Positions 1 to 7,406 of a DNA stretch of 10,500 bases are shown here, one piece after another. Location: contig CABRWN010000061.1 of NCBI GenBank assembly GCA_902474645.1, forward strand, positions 1 to 10,500, written 5' to 3'. Under the pieces are notes generated by a model that did not search any database, was not told the DNA's origin, and saw nothing but the letters and a program-made list of their open reading frames with translations. Position 1 is the stretch's first letter. Every line of letters starts with the position of its first letter. Source of the DNA: an uncultured Collinsella sp. Its GTDB lineage: Bacteria > Actinomycetota > Coriobacteriia > Coriobacteriales > Coriobacteriaceae. The translations under genes and the position numbers were made by a program.

Positions 1-24
1 CCCGTGGGTTATACCCTAAGAGCA

Positions 25-47
25 AACCACCCTTTTTAAGGGTGGTT
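25..47. terminator. Perfect 10-bp hairpin, possible terminator
   Basis: AACCACCCTT (25-34) and AAGGGTGGTT (38-47) are exact reverse complements around a 3-nt loop, TTT. On the + strand the 3' side continues CTGATTTGGGG with no T-run, so it is not a textbook intrinsic terminator in that direction. On the - strand it is followed by TTTGCTCTT, which is slightly better. It may be the terminator of a gene lying before the window, or simply a palindromic element. Confidence 0.35.
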
Positions 48-144
48 CTGATTTGGGGTCCCTGTCTTCACAATTTTCGTCAAGCTTTTGGTTAGGTTTT
101 GGTCGGTTGGCCCAAGGGCGGAAGGGCAAAAGATTACTGGCGAA

Positions 145-187
145 AAAAGCTCAAAGAAAGTGCTGGTAGGGGAGTTGTTGAGCTTTT
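145..187 (+). promoter_or_regulatory. Terminator-like inverted repeat in the leader of the gene at 304
   Basis: AAAAGCTCAA (145-154) pairs exactly with TTGAGCTTTT (178-187) around a 23-nt loop. The A-tract before and T-tract after a GC-containing core resemble an intrinsic terminator or attenuator, although the loop is long. The left arm can instead pair with a second copy, TTTGAGC at 196-202. The two structures exclude each other. A regulatory role is inferred from shape only. Confidence 0.3.
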
Positions 188-303
188 CGACAGCTTTTGA
201 GCAAAAGAAACTTTGTGGCTATTGTCGGTGATTGCGTTGTCGCGGTCATAGTGGTGCGGGATGCTGGTCGTAAGCGTCGAATGCTCCGATTTTGGAGGCC
301 AGC

Positions 304-726
304 ATGGACCTGTTTCTTGAGACCCCGCAGCAACAAGCCGAGCGCATGTTGCGCCAACAGCAACGACTCATGGAGATGCAAATGCAAGGGGCGGCCGTTC
401 AACCTCCTGCACAAAACGCCGCACCTGCGGTATCGTCTGTGGGCGAGGTAGACCCAGGAGCATATTCCGTACAACAAGATTCATATGCGCAGGAGCTTGC
501 GTTCGACAAGCGCCGCACACGTCACCGCCGCGTGGGCCAGCGCCTGCGCACGTTAGCGATGATTGTGCTGATCCCGTTGGGACTCGCGGCAATCTTCTTG
601 GCCTCATATGCCCTCACGTGCATTCTCAACGGCGCCTCGCCCAGTGAGGTGCTCCAGCATCTAGCGGCCCTGGGCCAGCGCCTAGGCGATGTCGTGACAA
701 CCGTTCGCGCCGGCTGGGAGAGTTAG
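304..726 (+). CDS. Small single-pass membrane protein, unknown function
   Basis: Encodes 140 residues of no family I recognise. ATG 304 is chosen over an in-frame TTG at 292 because GGAGG (294-298) sits 5 nt before it and would be inside the longer version. The N-terminal half is polar and rich in Gln and Met (roughly residues 9-28), which suggests a short helix or coiled coil, followed by a Pro/Ala-rich linker. A basic cluster, KRRTRHRR (about 69-76), precedes one hydrophobic segment at about 84-108. By the positive-inside rule this puts the N-terminal half in the cytoplasm and about 30 residues, which look amphipathic, outside. No signal-peptide cleavage site or catalytic motif is visible. 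It is followed by about 120 nt without a gene, so it seems monocistronic. Reading frame, ribosome binding site and membrane topology look sound; function is unknown. Confidence 0.72.
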   Translation: MDLFLETPQQQAERMLRQQQRLMEMQMQGAAVQPPAQNAAPAVSSVGEVDPGAYSVQQDSYAQELAFDKRRTRHRRVGQRLRTLAMIVLIPLGLAAIFLASYALTCILNGASPSEVLQHLAALGQRLGDVVTTVRAGWES

Positions 727-816
727 CGTTTGTCACATTAGGACTTCTAGGGTGTAGGGATTATCGCCACGAGTAGAATTCTTGCAACCTGTGGGTCCTG
801 TCGTGCAACTGAATAG

Positions 817-839
817 TATTATTATTTTAAATAATAATA
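817..839. promoter_or_regulatory. Perfect 23-nt AT-rich palindrome, candidate operator/promoter
   Basis: TATTATTATTT (817-827) and AAATAATAATA (829-839) are exact reverse complements around a single central T at 828. Every base is A or T. It lies 9 nt before the start codon of the nucleotidyltransferase gene. Its position and symmetry fit an operator for a dimeric DNA-binding protein, most simply the helix-turn-helix protein encoded two genes along (autoregulation, as in many toxin-antitoxin operons). It also contains TATTAT- and TAATAT-like words that could serve as a -10 element, with transcription starting very close to the ATG. It has no GC-rich stem, so a terminator is unlikely. Confidence 0.6.
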
Positions 840-848
840 TGATTTGCT

Positions 849-1379
849 ATGTATAAGCAGGATTTAGAGCGGACTCTTTTGGACATTGACGAAGAGGCGG
901 AGCTGGAAATGGGTCCAAGAGACGACAGGCCGAGCGTTGTATTGGTGGGAGGAAGCGCCTTCATGCTAAACGATGTGACGAATCGGTCGGTTACACATGA
1001 CATTGATGTGTTTGAGGCAGACAGGTGCCTCCGCGAGATCATAGCTCGATACCCCGAGGTGAACGGTATGGCGGTGGCATATTGCAACCAGATGCCATTC
1101 AATTACGAAGATCGCTTGATCCCCTTGGAGATTCGGGCGCGTTTTATTAGGTACTTTACGCCATCTTTGGAGGACCTGGCGGTGATGAAGCTTTATGCCT
1201 ATCGTCCGAACGACATCGTCGACCTCCATAGTCGAGCGTTTATCGACCGACTTGATTGGGATCTGCTCGAACGACTTATATTCGACGAGGGCGAGGCGCT
1301 GGCGTCGTCGCCTTCGGAGCGAAGCTATCAAGAGATGGTCTGGGCATACAGGCAATACAAAAAGGAGGTGCTCGGTTGA
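849..1379 (+). CDS. AbiEii/DUF6036-like nucleotidyltransferase, putative toxin
   Basis: Encodes 176 residues with the hallmarks of a minimal DNA polymerase beta-type nucleotidyltransferase: a glycine-serine motif GGSAFML (34-40), an Asp-x-Asp metal-binding pair at D51/D53 in THDIDVF, and a C-terminal block KLYAYRPNDIVD (114-125) resembling the K-L-x(3)-R-x-x-D-x-x-D region of AbiEii-like proteins. Members of this superfamily act as toxins in type IV AbiE and MenAT systems, where characterised enzymes transfer nucleotides to tRNA or other targets. That activity here is inference. No Shine-Dalgarno sequence is visible before ATG 849, and the AT-rich palindrome ends 9 nt upstream, so the mRNA may be leaderless or weakly translated. 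The stop codon overlaps the start of the next gene. GC content (about 45-50% in sampled 60-nt blocks) is lower than in the neighbours, which hints at horizontal acquisition. Nucleotidyltransferase fold: fairly sure. Toxin role: moderate. Confidence 0.82.
   Translation: MYKQDLERTLLDIDEEAELEMGPRDDRPSVVLVGGSAFMLNDVTNRSVTHDIDVFEADRCLREIIARYPEVNGMAVAYCNQMPFNYEDRLIPLEIRARFIRYFTPSLEDLAVMKLYAYRPNDIVDLHSRAFIDRLDWDLLERLIFDEGEALASSPSERSYQEMVWAYRQYKKEVLG
1364..1368 (+). promoter_or_regulatory. Ribosome binding site that fixes the TTG start at 1376
   Basis: GGAGG within AAAGGAGGTG is a near-perfect Shine-Dalgarno sequence 7 nt before TTG 1376. It lies inside the last codons of the nucleotidyltransferase gene. 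It argues against the much longer in-frame extension back to 1256, which would run over 100 nt inside the first gene. It is far stronger than anything ahead of that first gene, so the second protein is probably made in excess. Confidence 0.8.
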
Positions 1380-1939
1380 ATCTGACCTTTGAGGGATTCT
1401 TAAAAGGCTATTGCCGAGAGCTATCCGGACAGCAGTCGCTGAGTTTTAGAAAACTGGTTGAGCAGGCGACGACGGTTGCGCCGCGCGTGGCGGAGCCTCT
1501 GTTTTTGCTCGCTTTGGTGCAAGGAAAAGCCGAATACGTTCTGGGTTTATCCGAGGGTTCGTGGATGGAAGAGGGTTACCGAGGCGTTTTGTCCTTGTAC
1601 GCCCAAACGGGTAGCCTGGCATCTCTATGCGCCGAGGACAAACTCCCTAATCGTTATGCCAACGTTTGGCGTGCGTATAGAGCGGTGAAGGAAAAGCCAG
1701 TGACGGACAGAAGAATCAACGCCCTGATGCGAAAAAGAACATTGGGAGCGCTAGAGGAATCGGGCGTAACGCGCTACGGTCTCTGCCGCGATTTGAATCT
1801 GAATAAGGGAAACGTGTACGCATACTTAGCCGGCGATGACTCAAAGGTGAGCAGGGAGACGGCGCGCCGCATTATGGAATATGCGGAGGAGAGGGGCACC
1901 CAAGAAGGGGCCGGGCGCCTGGTGCGTGTGGCGGGGTAA
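1376..1939 (+). CDS. Helix-turn-helix partner of the nucleotidyltransferase, putative antitoxin
   Basis: Encodes 187 residues starting at TTG 1376, which overlaps the TGA stop of the upstream gene (1377-1379) by two bases, so translation is likely coupled. The N-terminal half (about 1-105) is a helical, mildly hydrophobic domain I cannot name. A basic linker leads into a helix-turn-helix-like segment at about 121-169, with ESGVTRYGLCRDLNLNKGNVYAYL as the core: two helices, a tight turn at the NLNKGN stretch, then a recognition-type helix. The final 15 or so residues look flexible. The strong ribosome binding site, overlap and pairing with an AbiEii-like enzyme suggest an antitoxin that neutralises its partner and represses the operon through the palindrome at 817-839. 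In classical AbiE the antitoxin gene comes first and has a winged-helix N terminus; here the order is reversed and the DNA-binding part is C-terminal. The role is inferred from context. Confidence 0.75.
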   Translation: MNLTFEGFLKGYCRELSGQQSLSFRKLVEQATTVAPRVAEPLFLLALVQGKAEYVLGLSEGSWMEEGYRGVLSLYAQTGSLASLCAEDKLPNRYANVWRAYRAVKEKPVTDRRINALMRKRTLGALEESGVTRYGLCRDLNLNKGNVYAYLAGDDSKVSRETARRIMEYAEERGTQEGAGRLVRVAG

Positions 1940-1959
1940 GATTAATCGCGGTTTTGATT

Positions 1960-1987
1960 GATAATCGATTGGGTTTGTTGGGCGGAG
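1960..1987 (+). promoter_or_regulatory. Possible -10 element and ribosome binding site of rmuC
   Basis: GATAAT (1960-1965) resembles a -10 box in the 51-nt gap before rmuC, but no good -35 hexamer lies 16-19 nt upstream. GGCGGAG (1981-1987) is the ribosome binding site, 3 nt before ATG 1991. It rules against the longer in-frame version from TTG 1958. Confidence 0.35.
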
Positions 1988-1990
1988 TCT

Positions 1991-3346
1991 ATGTCTGCTA
2001 TTGATATTGCGCTTGTTGTGATTGCCTTGGTGGCGGTGGGGGTTGCTGTGGCTTGTGCCCTGCAGCTCAAGGGCCTTCGCGCCGAGCTGCGGGAGCGCGG
2101 CGATAGCGGGGCAGAGATGCTGGCTGCGCTCGAGCAGGCCAACAGCACGCTCGATGCCCTCAACGTCGCGCTGGCAGAAACCCGCCGCACGGCAAACGCC
2201 ATCGCGCAGCAGCAGACGACCGACGCCGCCGTGGAGCAGCAACGCTACCTGACCATTGCGCGCGAGTTCTCGCAGGCCGGCGACCGCATGGATGACCTGC
2301 GCCGCGAGACGGCCCAACAGCTCGGCGCCAACCGCGAGGGCATCGAGCACCGCCTGGACAAGGTGCGTGAGACGGTCGATGCCCAGCTGGGCGCCATCCG
2401 CAAGGACAACAACGTGCAGCTCGATCAGATGCGCGCGACGGTGGACGAGAAACTCTCCCGTACGCTCAACGATCGCCTGTCTGCATCGTTTAAGCAGGTG
2501 AGCGACCAGCTCGAGGCTGTGTACAAGGGTTTGGGCGACATGCAGTCAATCGCCACCGGCGTGGGCGACCTTAAGCGCGTGCTGGGCAACGTCAAGGCGC
2601 GTGGCATTTTGGGCGAGGTGCAGCTGGGTGCAATCCTGGCGGACATCCTTACGCCCGACCAGTATCTGGAAAACGTCGCTACCAAGCCCGGCGCCTCGGA
2701 GCGGGTTGAGTTTGCCGTCAAGCTGCCGGTAGACGAGGGCGATCCCGTGCTGCTGCCGATCGACTCCAAATTCCCGGGCGACGCGTACGAGCACCTGCTC
2801 GACGCGCAAGAGTCGGGTGATGCCGAGGTTGTGGCCACCGCGCGCAAGACACTCGACGCCATGGTGAAACGCGAGGCAAAGGACATCTGCGAAAAGTACC
2901 TGAGCGTGCCCGCGACCACCAACTTTGGCATCATGTTCGTGCCGTTTGAGGGGTTGTATGCCGAGGTCGTCAGTCGCCCCGGGCTTATCGAGACCCTGGG
3001 CCGCGACTATCACGTCAACGTTGCCGGCCCCAGCACCATGGCGGCCATCCTCAACAGTCTGCAGATGAGCTACCAGACGTTTAGGCTGCAAAAGCGTACC
3101 GACGACGTGCTGCGTGTGCTCTCTGCCGTCAAGGCCGAGCTGCCACGCTATCAGGCGGCGCTGCGCCGCGCCCAGCAGCAGATCGAGACCGCGGGTAAAA
3201 CGGTCGAGGGCATTATCACCACGCGCACCAACGTTATGGAGCGCAAGCTCAAGGATATCGACGCGCTGGAAGACGCCGACCAAGCTGATGAGATCTTGGG
3301 ACTCACGCCCGCGGGCCTTCCCACAGATCAAAAAGACGAGGACTAA
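1991..3346 (+). CDS. rmuC: DNA recombination protein RmuC
   Basis: Encodes 451 residues, close to the usual family length. An N-terminal hydrophobic segment (about 5-24) anchors it in the membrane. A long Ala/Glu/Arg/Gln-rich coiled coil follows (about 25-165), then the RmuC domain (about 185-430). Recognisable blocks are RGILGEVQLG (204-213) and LPIDSKFPG (255-263), a conserved signature with D258 and K260. Many homologues have Trp where this one has Leu in the first block. The domain is related to restriction-endonuclease-like nuclease folds. In E. coli, RmuC limits inversion at short inverted repeats; its biochemical activity is not settled. ATG 1991 is chosen for its ribosome binding site and because the membrane anchor then begins at the N terminus. 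A hairpin terminator follows, so it appears monocistronic. GC content rises sharply relative to the preceding two genes. Confidence 0.93.
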   Translation: MSAIDIALVVIALVAVGVAVACALQLKGLRAELRERGDSGAEMLAALEQANSTLDALNVALAETRRTANAIAQQQTTDAAVEQQRYLTIAREFSQAGDRMDDLRRETAQQLGANREGIEHRLDKVRETVDAQLGAIRKDNNVQLDQMRATVDEKLSRTLNDRLSASFKQVSDQLEAVYKGLGDMQSIATGVGDLKRVLGNVKARGILGEVQLGAILADILTPDQYLENVATKPGASERVEFAVKLPVDEGDPVLLPIDSKFPGDAYEHLLDAQESGDAEVVATARKTLDAMVKREAKDICEKYLSVPATTNFGIMFVPFEGLYAEVVSRPGLIETLGRDYHVNVAGPSTMAAILNSLQMSYQTFRLQKRTDDVLRVLSAVKAELPRYQAALRRAQQQIETAGKTVEGIITTRTNVMERKLKDIDALEDADQADEILGLTPAGLPTDQKDED

Positions 3347-3359
3347 TTGCAACAAGACG

Positions 3360-3398
3360 GTGGGGCGCCGGCGTAAACGCGGGTGCCCCACTGCTTTT
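3360..3398 (+). terminator. Intrinsic terminator after rmuC
   Basis: GTGGGGCGCC (3360-3369) pairs with GGGTGCCCCAC over 3382-3391, with one G-T wobble. A G-G mismatch and three further base pairs follow, closed by a TAAA loop (3374-3377). The 3' side runs TGCTTTTCG, a short T-run. The long GC-rich stem 13 nt after the rmuC stop codon makes this a good rho-independent terminator, though the T-tract is brief. Confidence 0.75.
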
Positions 3399-3408
3399 CG
3401 CATCGCGC

Positions 3409-3439
3409 TTGCCTGAAGTGCGCTTTAGTGTGCAACAAT
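3409..3439 (+). promoter_or_regulatory. Candidate promoter of the ABC exporter gene
   Basis: TTGCCT (3409-3414) and AACAAT (3434-3439) could be -35 and -10 elements with a 19-nt spacer, slightly long. They lie after the rmuC terminator and about 35 nt before the chosen ATG 3474. If correct, the in-frame ATG at 3438 would fall in the -10 box and could not be the start codon. Confidence 0.3.
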
Positions 3440-3473
3440 GGCGTTTCGCCCTATCAGACGCGAAAGGAAGTCC

Positions 3474-5276
<1,803 letters not shown>

Positions 5277-5339
5277 AGCCCCCGTACGTGGGACAATCGT
5301 TTCCGTGAAGTTTTGTTTCTGCCGAGCCGAGGAGTCGTT

Positions 5340-6005
5340 ATGCCACGCGAGACCAATGCCGCCAAACGCGAGCGCGCCATCGAGGTGTGCGAGCGCCTTA
5401 ACCGTCGCTATGGCCCGGTCGAGTGCTTCTTGGACCACGAGAATCCCTTTAGGCTGCTCATCGCGGTACTGCTCTCGGCGCAGACGACCGACGCGCAGGT
5501 CAACAAGGTGACGCCCCAACTGTTTGCCCAGTGGCCAACGCCCGAGGCCATGGCCGGGGCAAGTGTGGCCGACGTGGCCGACACCATTAAGTCACTCGGC
5601 TTTTATAAGAGTAAGGCCAAGCATGCCGTGGAGGCCGCGCAGATGATCGTTGCCGACTACGGCGGCGAGGTACCGGCCGACATGAAGGAGCTTGTAAAGC
5701 TGCCGGGCGTGGGGCGCAAGACGGCAAACATCGTGCTCAACGTGGGGTACGGCATCGTGGAAGGCATCGCGGTGGATACGCACGTCAACCGCATCGCGCA
5801 CCGCCTGATGCTGAGTCCCAAGACGCATGCCAAAGAGCCGCTCAAGACCGAGCAAGATCTGCTCAAGATCTTGCCGCACGAGTATTGGGAGTCGGTCAAC
5901 CACCAGTGGATCACCTTTGGCCGCGAGATCTGCGACGCCCGTAAGCCCAAGTGCGACGAGTGCCCGCTGGCAGACCTTTGCCCCAGCATACGCGTGACGG
6001 GGTAG
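5340..6005 (+). CDS. nth: Endonuclease III (DNA glycosylase/AP lyase)
   Basis: Encodes 221 residues, the standard length for Nth, a bifunctional glycosylase that removes oxidised pyrimidines and cuts the abasic site in base excision repair. The helix-hairpin-helix motif LPGVGRKTA (121-129) carries the catalytic Lys K127. The conserved Asp D146 lies in VDTHVNR. Four cysteines, C198, C205, C208 and C214, have the exact C-x6-C-x2-C-x5-C spacing of the [4Fe-4S] cluster loop. The DNA-lesion-recognition helix around LLSAQTTD (44-51) is typical. ATG 5340 is preferred to TTG 5313 because GAGGAG (5329-5334) sits 5 nt before it. The gene is 63 nt after the ABC exporter with no clear terminator between, so partial read-through is possible. 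All key residues are intact. Confidence 0.96.
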   Translation: MPRETNAAKRERAIEVCERLNRRYGPVECFLDHENPFRLLIAVLLSAQTTDAQVNKVTPQLFAQWPTPEAMAGASVADVADTIKSLGFYKSKAKHAVEAAQMIVADYGGEVPADMKELVKLPGVGRKTANIVLNVGYGIVEGIAVDTHVNRIAHRLMLSPKTHAKEPLKTEQDLLKILPHEYWESVNHQWITFGREICDARKPKCDECPLADLCPSIRVTG

Positions 6006-6008
6006 GGT

Positions 6009-6025
6009 CCGGCACGCTTTGCCGG
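6009..6025 (+). terminator. Weak hairpin after nth
   Basis: CCGGCA (6009-6014) pairs with TGCCGG (6020-6025) around CGCTT, starting 4 nt after the nth stop codon. No T-run follows, so it is at best a weak or rho-assisted terminator. Confidence 0.3.
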
Positions 6026-6060
6026 CGTCCGAAGGCTGCGGTCAATGTTGTGCAACACAT

Positions 6061-6079
6061 TTGAGCCGCGAGGGCTCAA
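6061..6079 (+). promoter_or_regulatory. 7-bp hairpin next to a TATGAT box
   Basis: TTGAGCC (6061-6067) and GGCTCAA (6073-6079) form a perfect 7-bp stem with a GCGAG loop. TATGAT (6080-6085), a good -10-like hexamer, follows at once, about 40 nt before the zinc-ribbon gene. The repeat may be an operator over the promoter or part of the nth terminator region. No matching -35 at 16-19 nt was found. Confidence 0.3.
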
Positions 6080-6123
6080 TATGATGGCGACAGATGCCGT
6101 TTGTTGTGAGGGGATGCCCGAAT

Positions 6124-7191
6124 ATGTTTTGCACCAAGTGTGGCTCCGAGATGCCCGACGGAACCGATTTTTGCACGAACTGCGGGGCGCGCATGGGCGC
6201 TGCCTCTCCGGCGGCCGCGCCTGCTGAGCCCGCATCGATGCCGGCGGCAGGGATGCCTCCCGTGCAGAAGAAGTCACATAAGCGCGCGGTGATTGTCGGC
6301 ATGTGCGTGGTGGGCGTGCTCGTTGCCGGCGGTGCCGCTCTGGCGCTGACCGGCGTGCTGGGTCCGCTTGGGCAGGGCAACTCATCGCAGATTACGGTAC
6401 TGGGGTCCGACGAGGGTTCAGCCGAGCACAAGGACAAGGGAAGCGCCAAGGGGAAGCCTGCCGAAGAGCAAGAAGAGCCGGAAGAGCCCGAGCAGACGGG
6501 CAGCAGCGTAAAGGTCGACCTCAATGACCAGGCAACCTATGCCGCCGCAAACCTGTTCCTATCGAACTTTACGGAGGAACAGTTTGCGCGTGACGGGGCA
6601 GGCGGGTTAGCCTCGTTTGATGCGGCGGATGGTCTGACTGCAGAGGAAAAACGGGGCATGACGATTTTCGTCTTTGACCACCTGCTCGAAAACACTACGA
6701 ATCGCGTGGAAAGGGGCGGGGATGTGGACGGCAAATCCTATGCCAGCAAGGTCCCCGTTGATTCCATGAAGCGCGAGATGAACCGACTGTTTGGCGTAAC
6801 GTTATCCGATGACGAGATGCATATCGACGCTGATGACGGATTGCCTGACAATCTGGCAACGAGGGCTACGGTTCAGGACGGCTACCTGTACTTTAACGAG
6901 ATGCACGGCTTTGCCGGCTCGCCTATTCCGGCAATCGTTTCGGGCGCGGAAGACCTGGGTGACAACACGTACTGCCTTACATTTGAGGCTTATGTCGCGC
7001 TGAGCTATAACGGCATCTCTTCTCCTTTGATCTCGGATGTTCCTGAGAGCGTTTATGGGCTGCCTGCCGATCAACTGAAGTCGACGATTGGGGCTGACTC
7101 TACACCTATGATGTCCGGGACCGCCGTGGTAAAGGTTACCGCTGACGACGGTGCTCCTTCTTTCACTCTGCAAAGCATCAATTACGACTAG
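6124..7191 (+). CDS. Zinc-ribbon membrane protein with acidic linker, unknown function
   Basis: Encodes 355 residues. An N-terminal zinc ribbon with two CxxC knuckles (C3, C6, C17, C20) is followed by an Ala/Pro linker, a basic patch (KKSHKR, about 49-54) and one hydrophobic segment at about 55-80. Next comes a charged, disordered stretch (about 95-126) rich in Glu, Lys and Pro, then a globular domain of about 225 residues to the end. By topology the ribbon should be cytoplasmic and the large domain outside. This layout is common in Gram-positive proteins annotated only as 'zinc-ribbon domain-containing'; I do not recognise the outer domain. ATG 6124 is chosen over ATG 6094 because family members begin with the ribbon (MFCxxCG) and GAGGGG (6108-6113) lies about 10 nt upstream. 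No enzymatic motif is visible. It appears monocistronic. Confidence 0.82.
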   Translation: MFCTKCGSEMPDGTDFCTNCGARMGAASPAAAPAEPASMPAAGMPPVQKKSHKRAVIVGMCVVGVLVAGGAALALTGVLGPLGQGNSSQITVLGSDEGSAEHKDKGSAKGKPAEEQEEPEEPEQTGSSVKVDLNDQATYAAANLFLSNFTEEQFARDGAGGLASFDAADGLTAEEKRGMTIFVFDHLLENTTNRVERGGDVDGKSYASKVPVDSMKREMNRLFGVTLSDDEMHIDADDGLPDNLATRATVQDGYLYFNEMHGFAGSPIPAIVSGAEDLGDNTYCLTFEAYVALSYNGISSPLISDVPESVYGLPADQLKSTIGADSTPMMSGTAVVKVTADDGAPSFTLQSINYD

Positions 7192-7255
7192 CGCATTCGT
7201 CTGAGCTCGATATGATTGATTTAGAACGCTAAGCTGGTAGCCCGCCTGGCGCTTT

Positions 7256-7270
7256 TAACGTTTAACGTTA
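7256..7270. promoter_or_regulatory. 15-nt perfect palindrome, candidate operator
   Basis: TAACGTT (7256-7262) and AACGTTA (7264-7270) are exact reverse complements around T7263. The spacing suits a dimeric repressor. It lies about 137 nt before the ATP-grasp gene and 65 nt after the zinc-ribbon gene, so the regulated gene is uncertain. Confidence 0.4.
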
Positions 7271-7397
7271 CGCGATTGGGAAGTGCGCGTCGATCATTCG
7301 TTGTCCCATGCAAAAATGTGTTGCTAATTTAGAAGCCTATTCAAGCGCGCCGAAGTCGTGGCGTGCTGGCGTAGCATGAGCAAAAAATCAAGCAATG

Positions 7398-7402
7398 GAG
7401 GG
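7398..7402 (+). promoter_or_regulatory. Ribosome binding site that favours GTG 7407
   Basis: GAGGG in ATGGAGGGTAAT lies 4 nt before GTG 7407. Upstream of the in-frame ATG 7395 there is only an A-rich stretch with no Shine-Dalgarno sequence, and the ATG itself overlaps this site. GTG 7407 is therefore the likelier start. Confidence 0.6.
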
Positions 7403-7406
7403 TAAT

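Larger units (their letters stand above)
1..303. other. Upstream non-coding region with several inverted repeats
   Basis: I see no convincing gene here. Open frames are short, start without a ribosome binding site or overlap the gene at 304 on the opposite strand. The stretch is less GC-rich than the housekeeping genes further right. It holds a 10-bp hairpin at 25-47, a 10-bp inverted repeat with arms 145-154 and 178-187, and a 6-bp inverted repeat at 194-207. The words CTTTTG and CAAAAG recur (85-90, 127-132, 194-199, 202-207), so the transcript could fold in more than one way. It probably contains the end of an upstream transcription unit and the promoter and leader of the gene at 304. No -35/-10 pair stands out. 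No tRNA or known riboswitch was recognised. Confidence 0.5.
7192..7406. other. 215-nt intergenic region with a palindrome
   Basis: No gene is seen between the zinc-ribbon and ATP-grasp genes. The region is more AT-rich than its neighbours. It contains a 15-nt perfect palindrome at 7256-7270 and TAGCAT (7372-7377), a possible -10 element 30 nt before the GTG start. No -35 partner, T-tracted terminator or tRNA was identified. Confidence 0.5.

Noticed and set aside
151..477. 108-codon - strand open frame over the first gene and its leader
   Set aside because: It is rich in Leu, His and Arg without motifs and opposes the + strand gene that has a good ribosome binding site and membrane helix.
1256..1375. 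N-terminal extension of the HTH protein back to 1256
   Set aside because: It would overlap the nucleotidyltransferase gene by 124 bases, while a near-consensus ribosome binding site lies 7 nt before TTG 1376.
2546..3403. 285-codon open frame on the - strand across rmuC
   Set aside because: It is antisense to a well-supported rmuC gene, runs through its terminator and reads as the usual open-frame shadow of GC-rich coding DNA.
6045..6227. Short + strand frame overlapping the start of the zinc-ribbon gene in another frame
   Set aside because: No ribosome binding site and no recognisable features; the overlapping zinc-ribbon frame has four correctly spaced cysteines.
5657..6385. 242-codon - strand open frame across nth and the zinc-ribbon gene
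   Set aside because: It spans two well-supported + strand genes and has no family motif.
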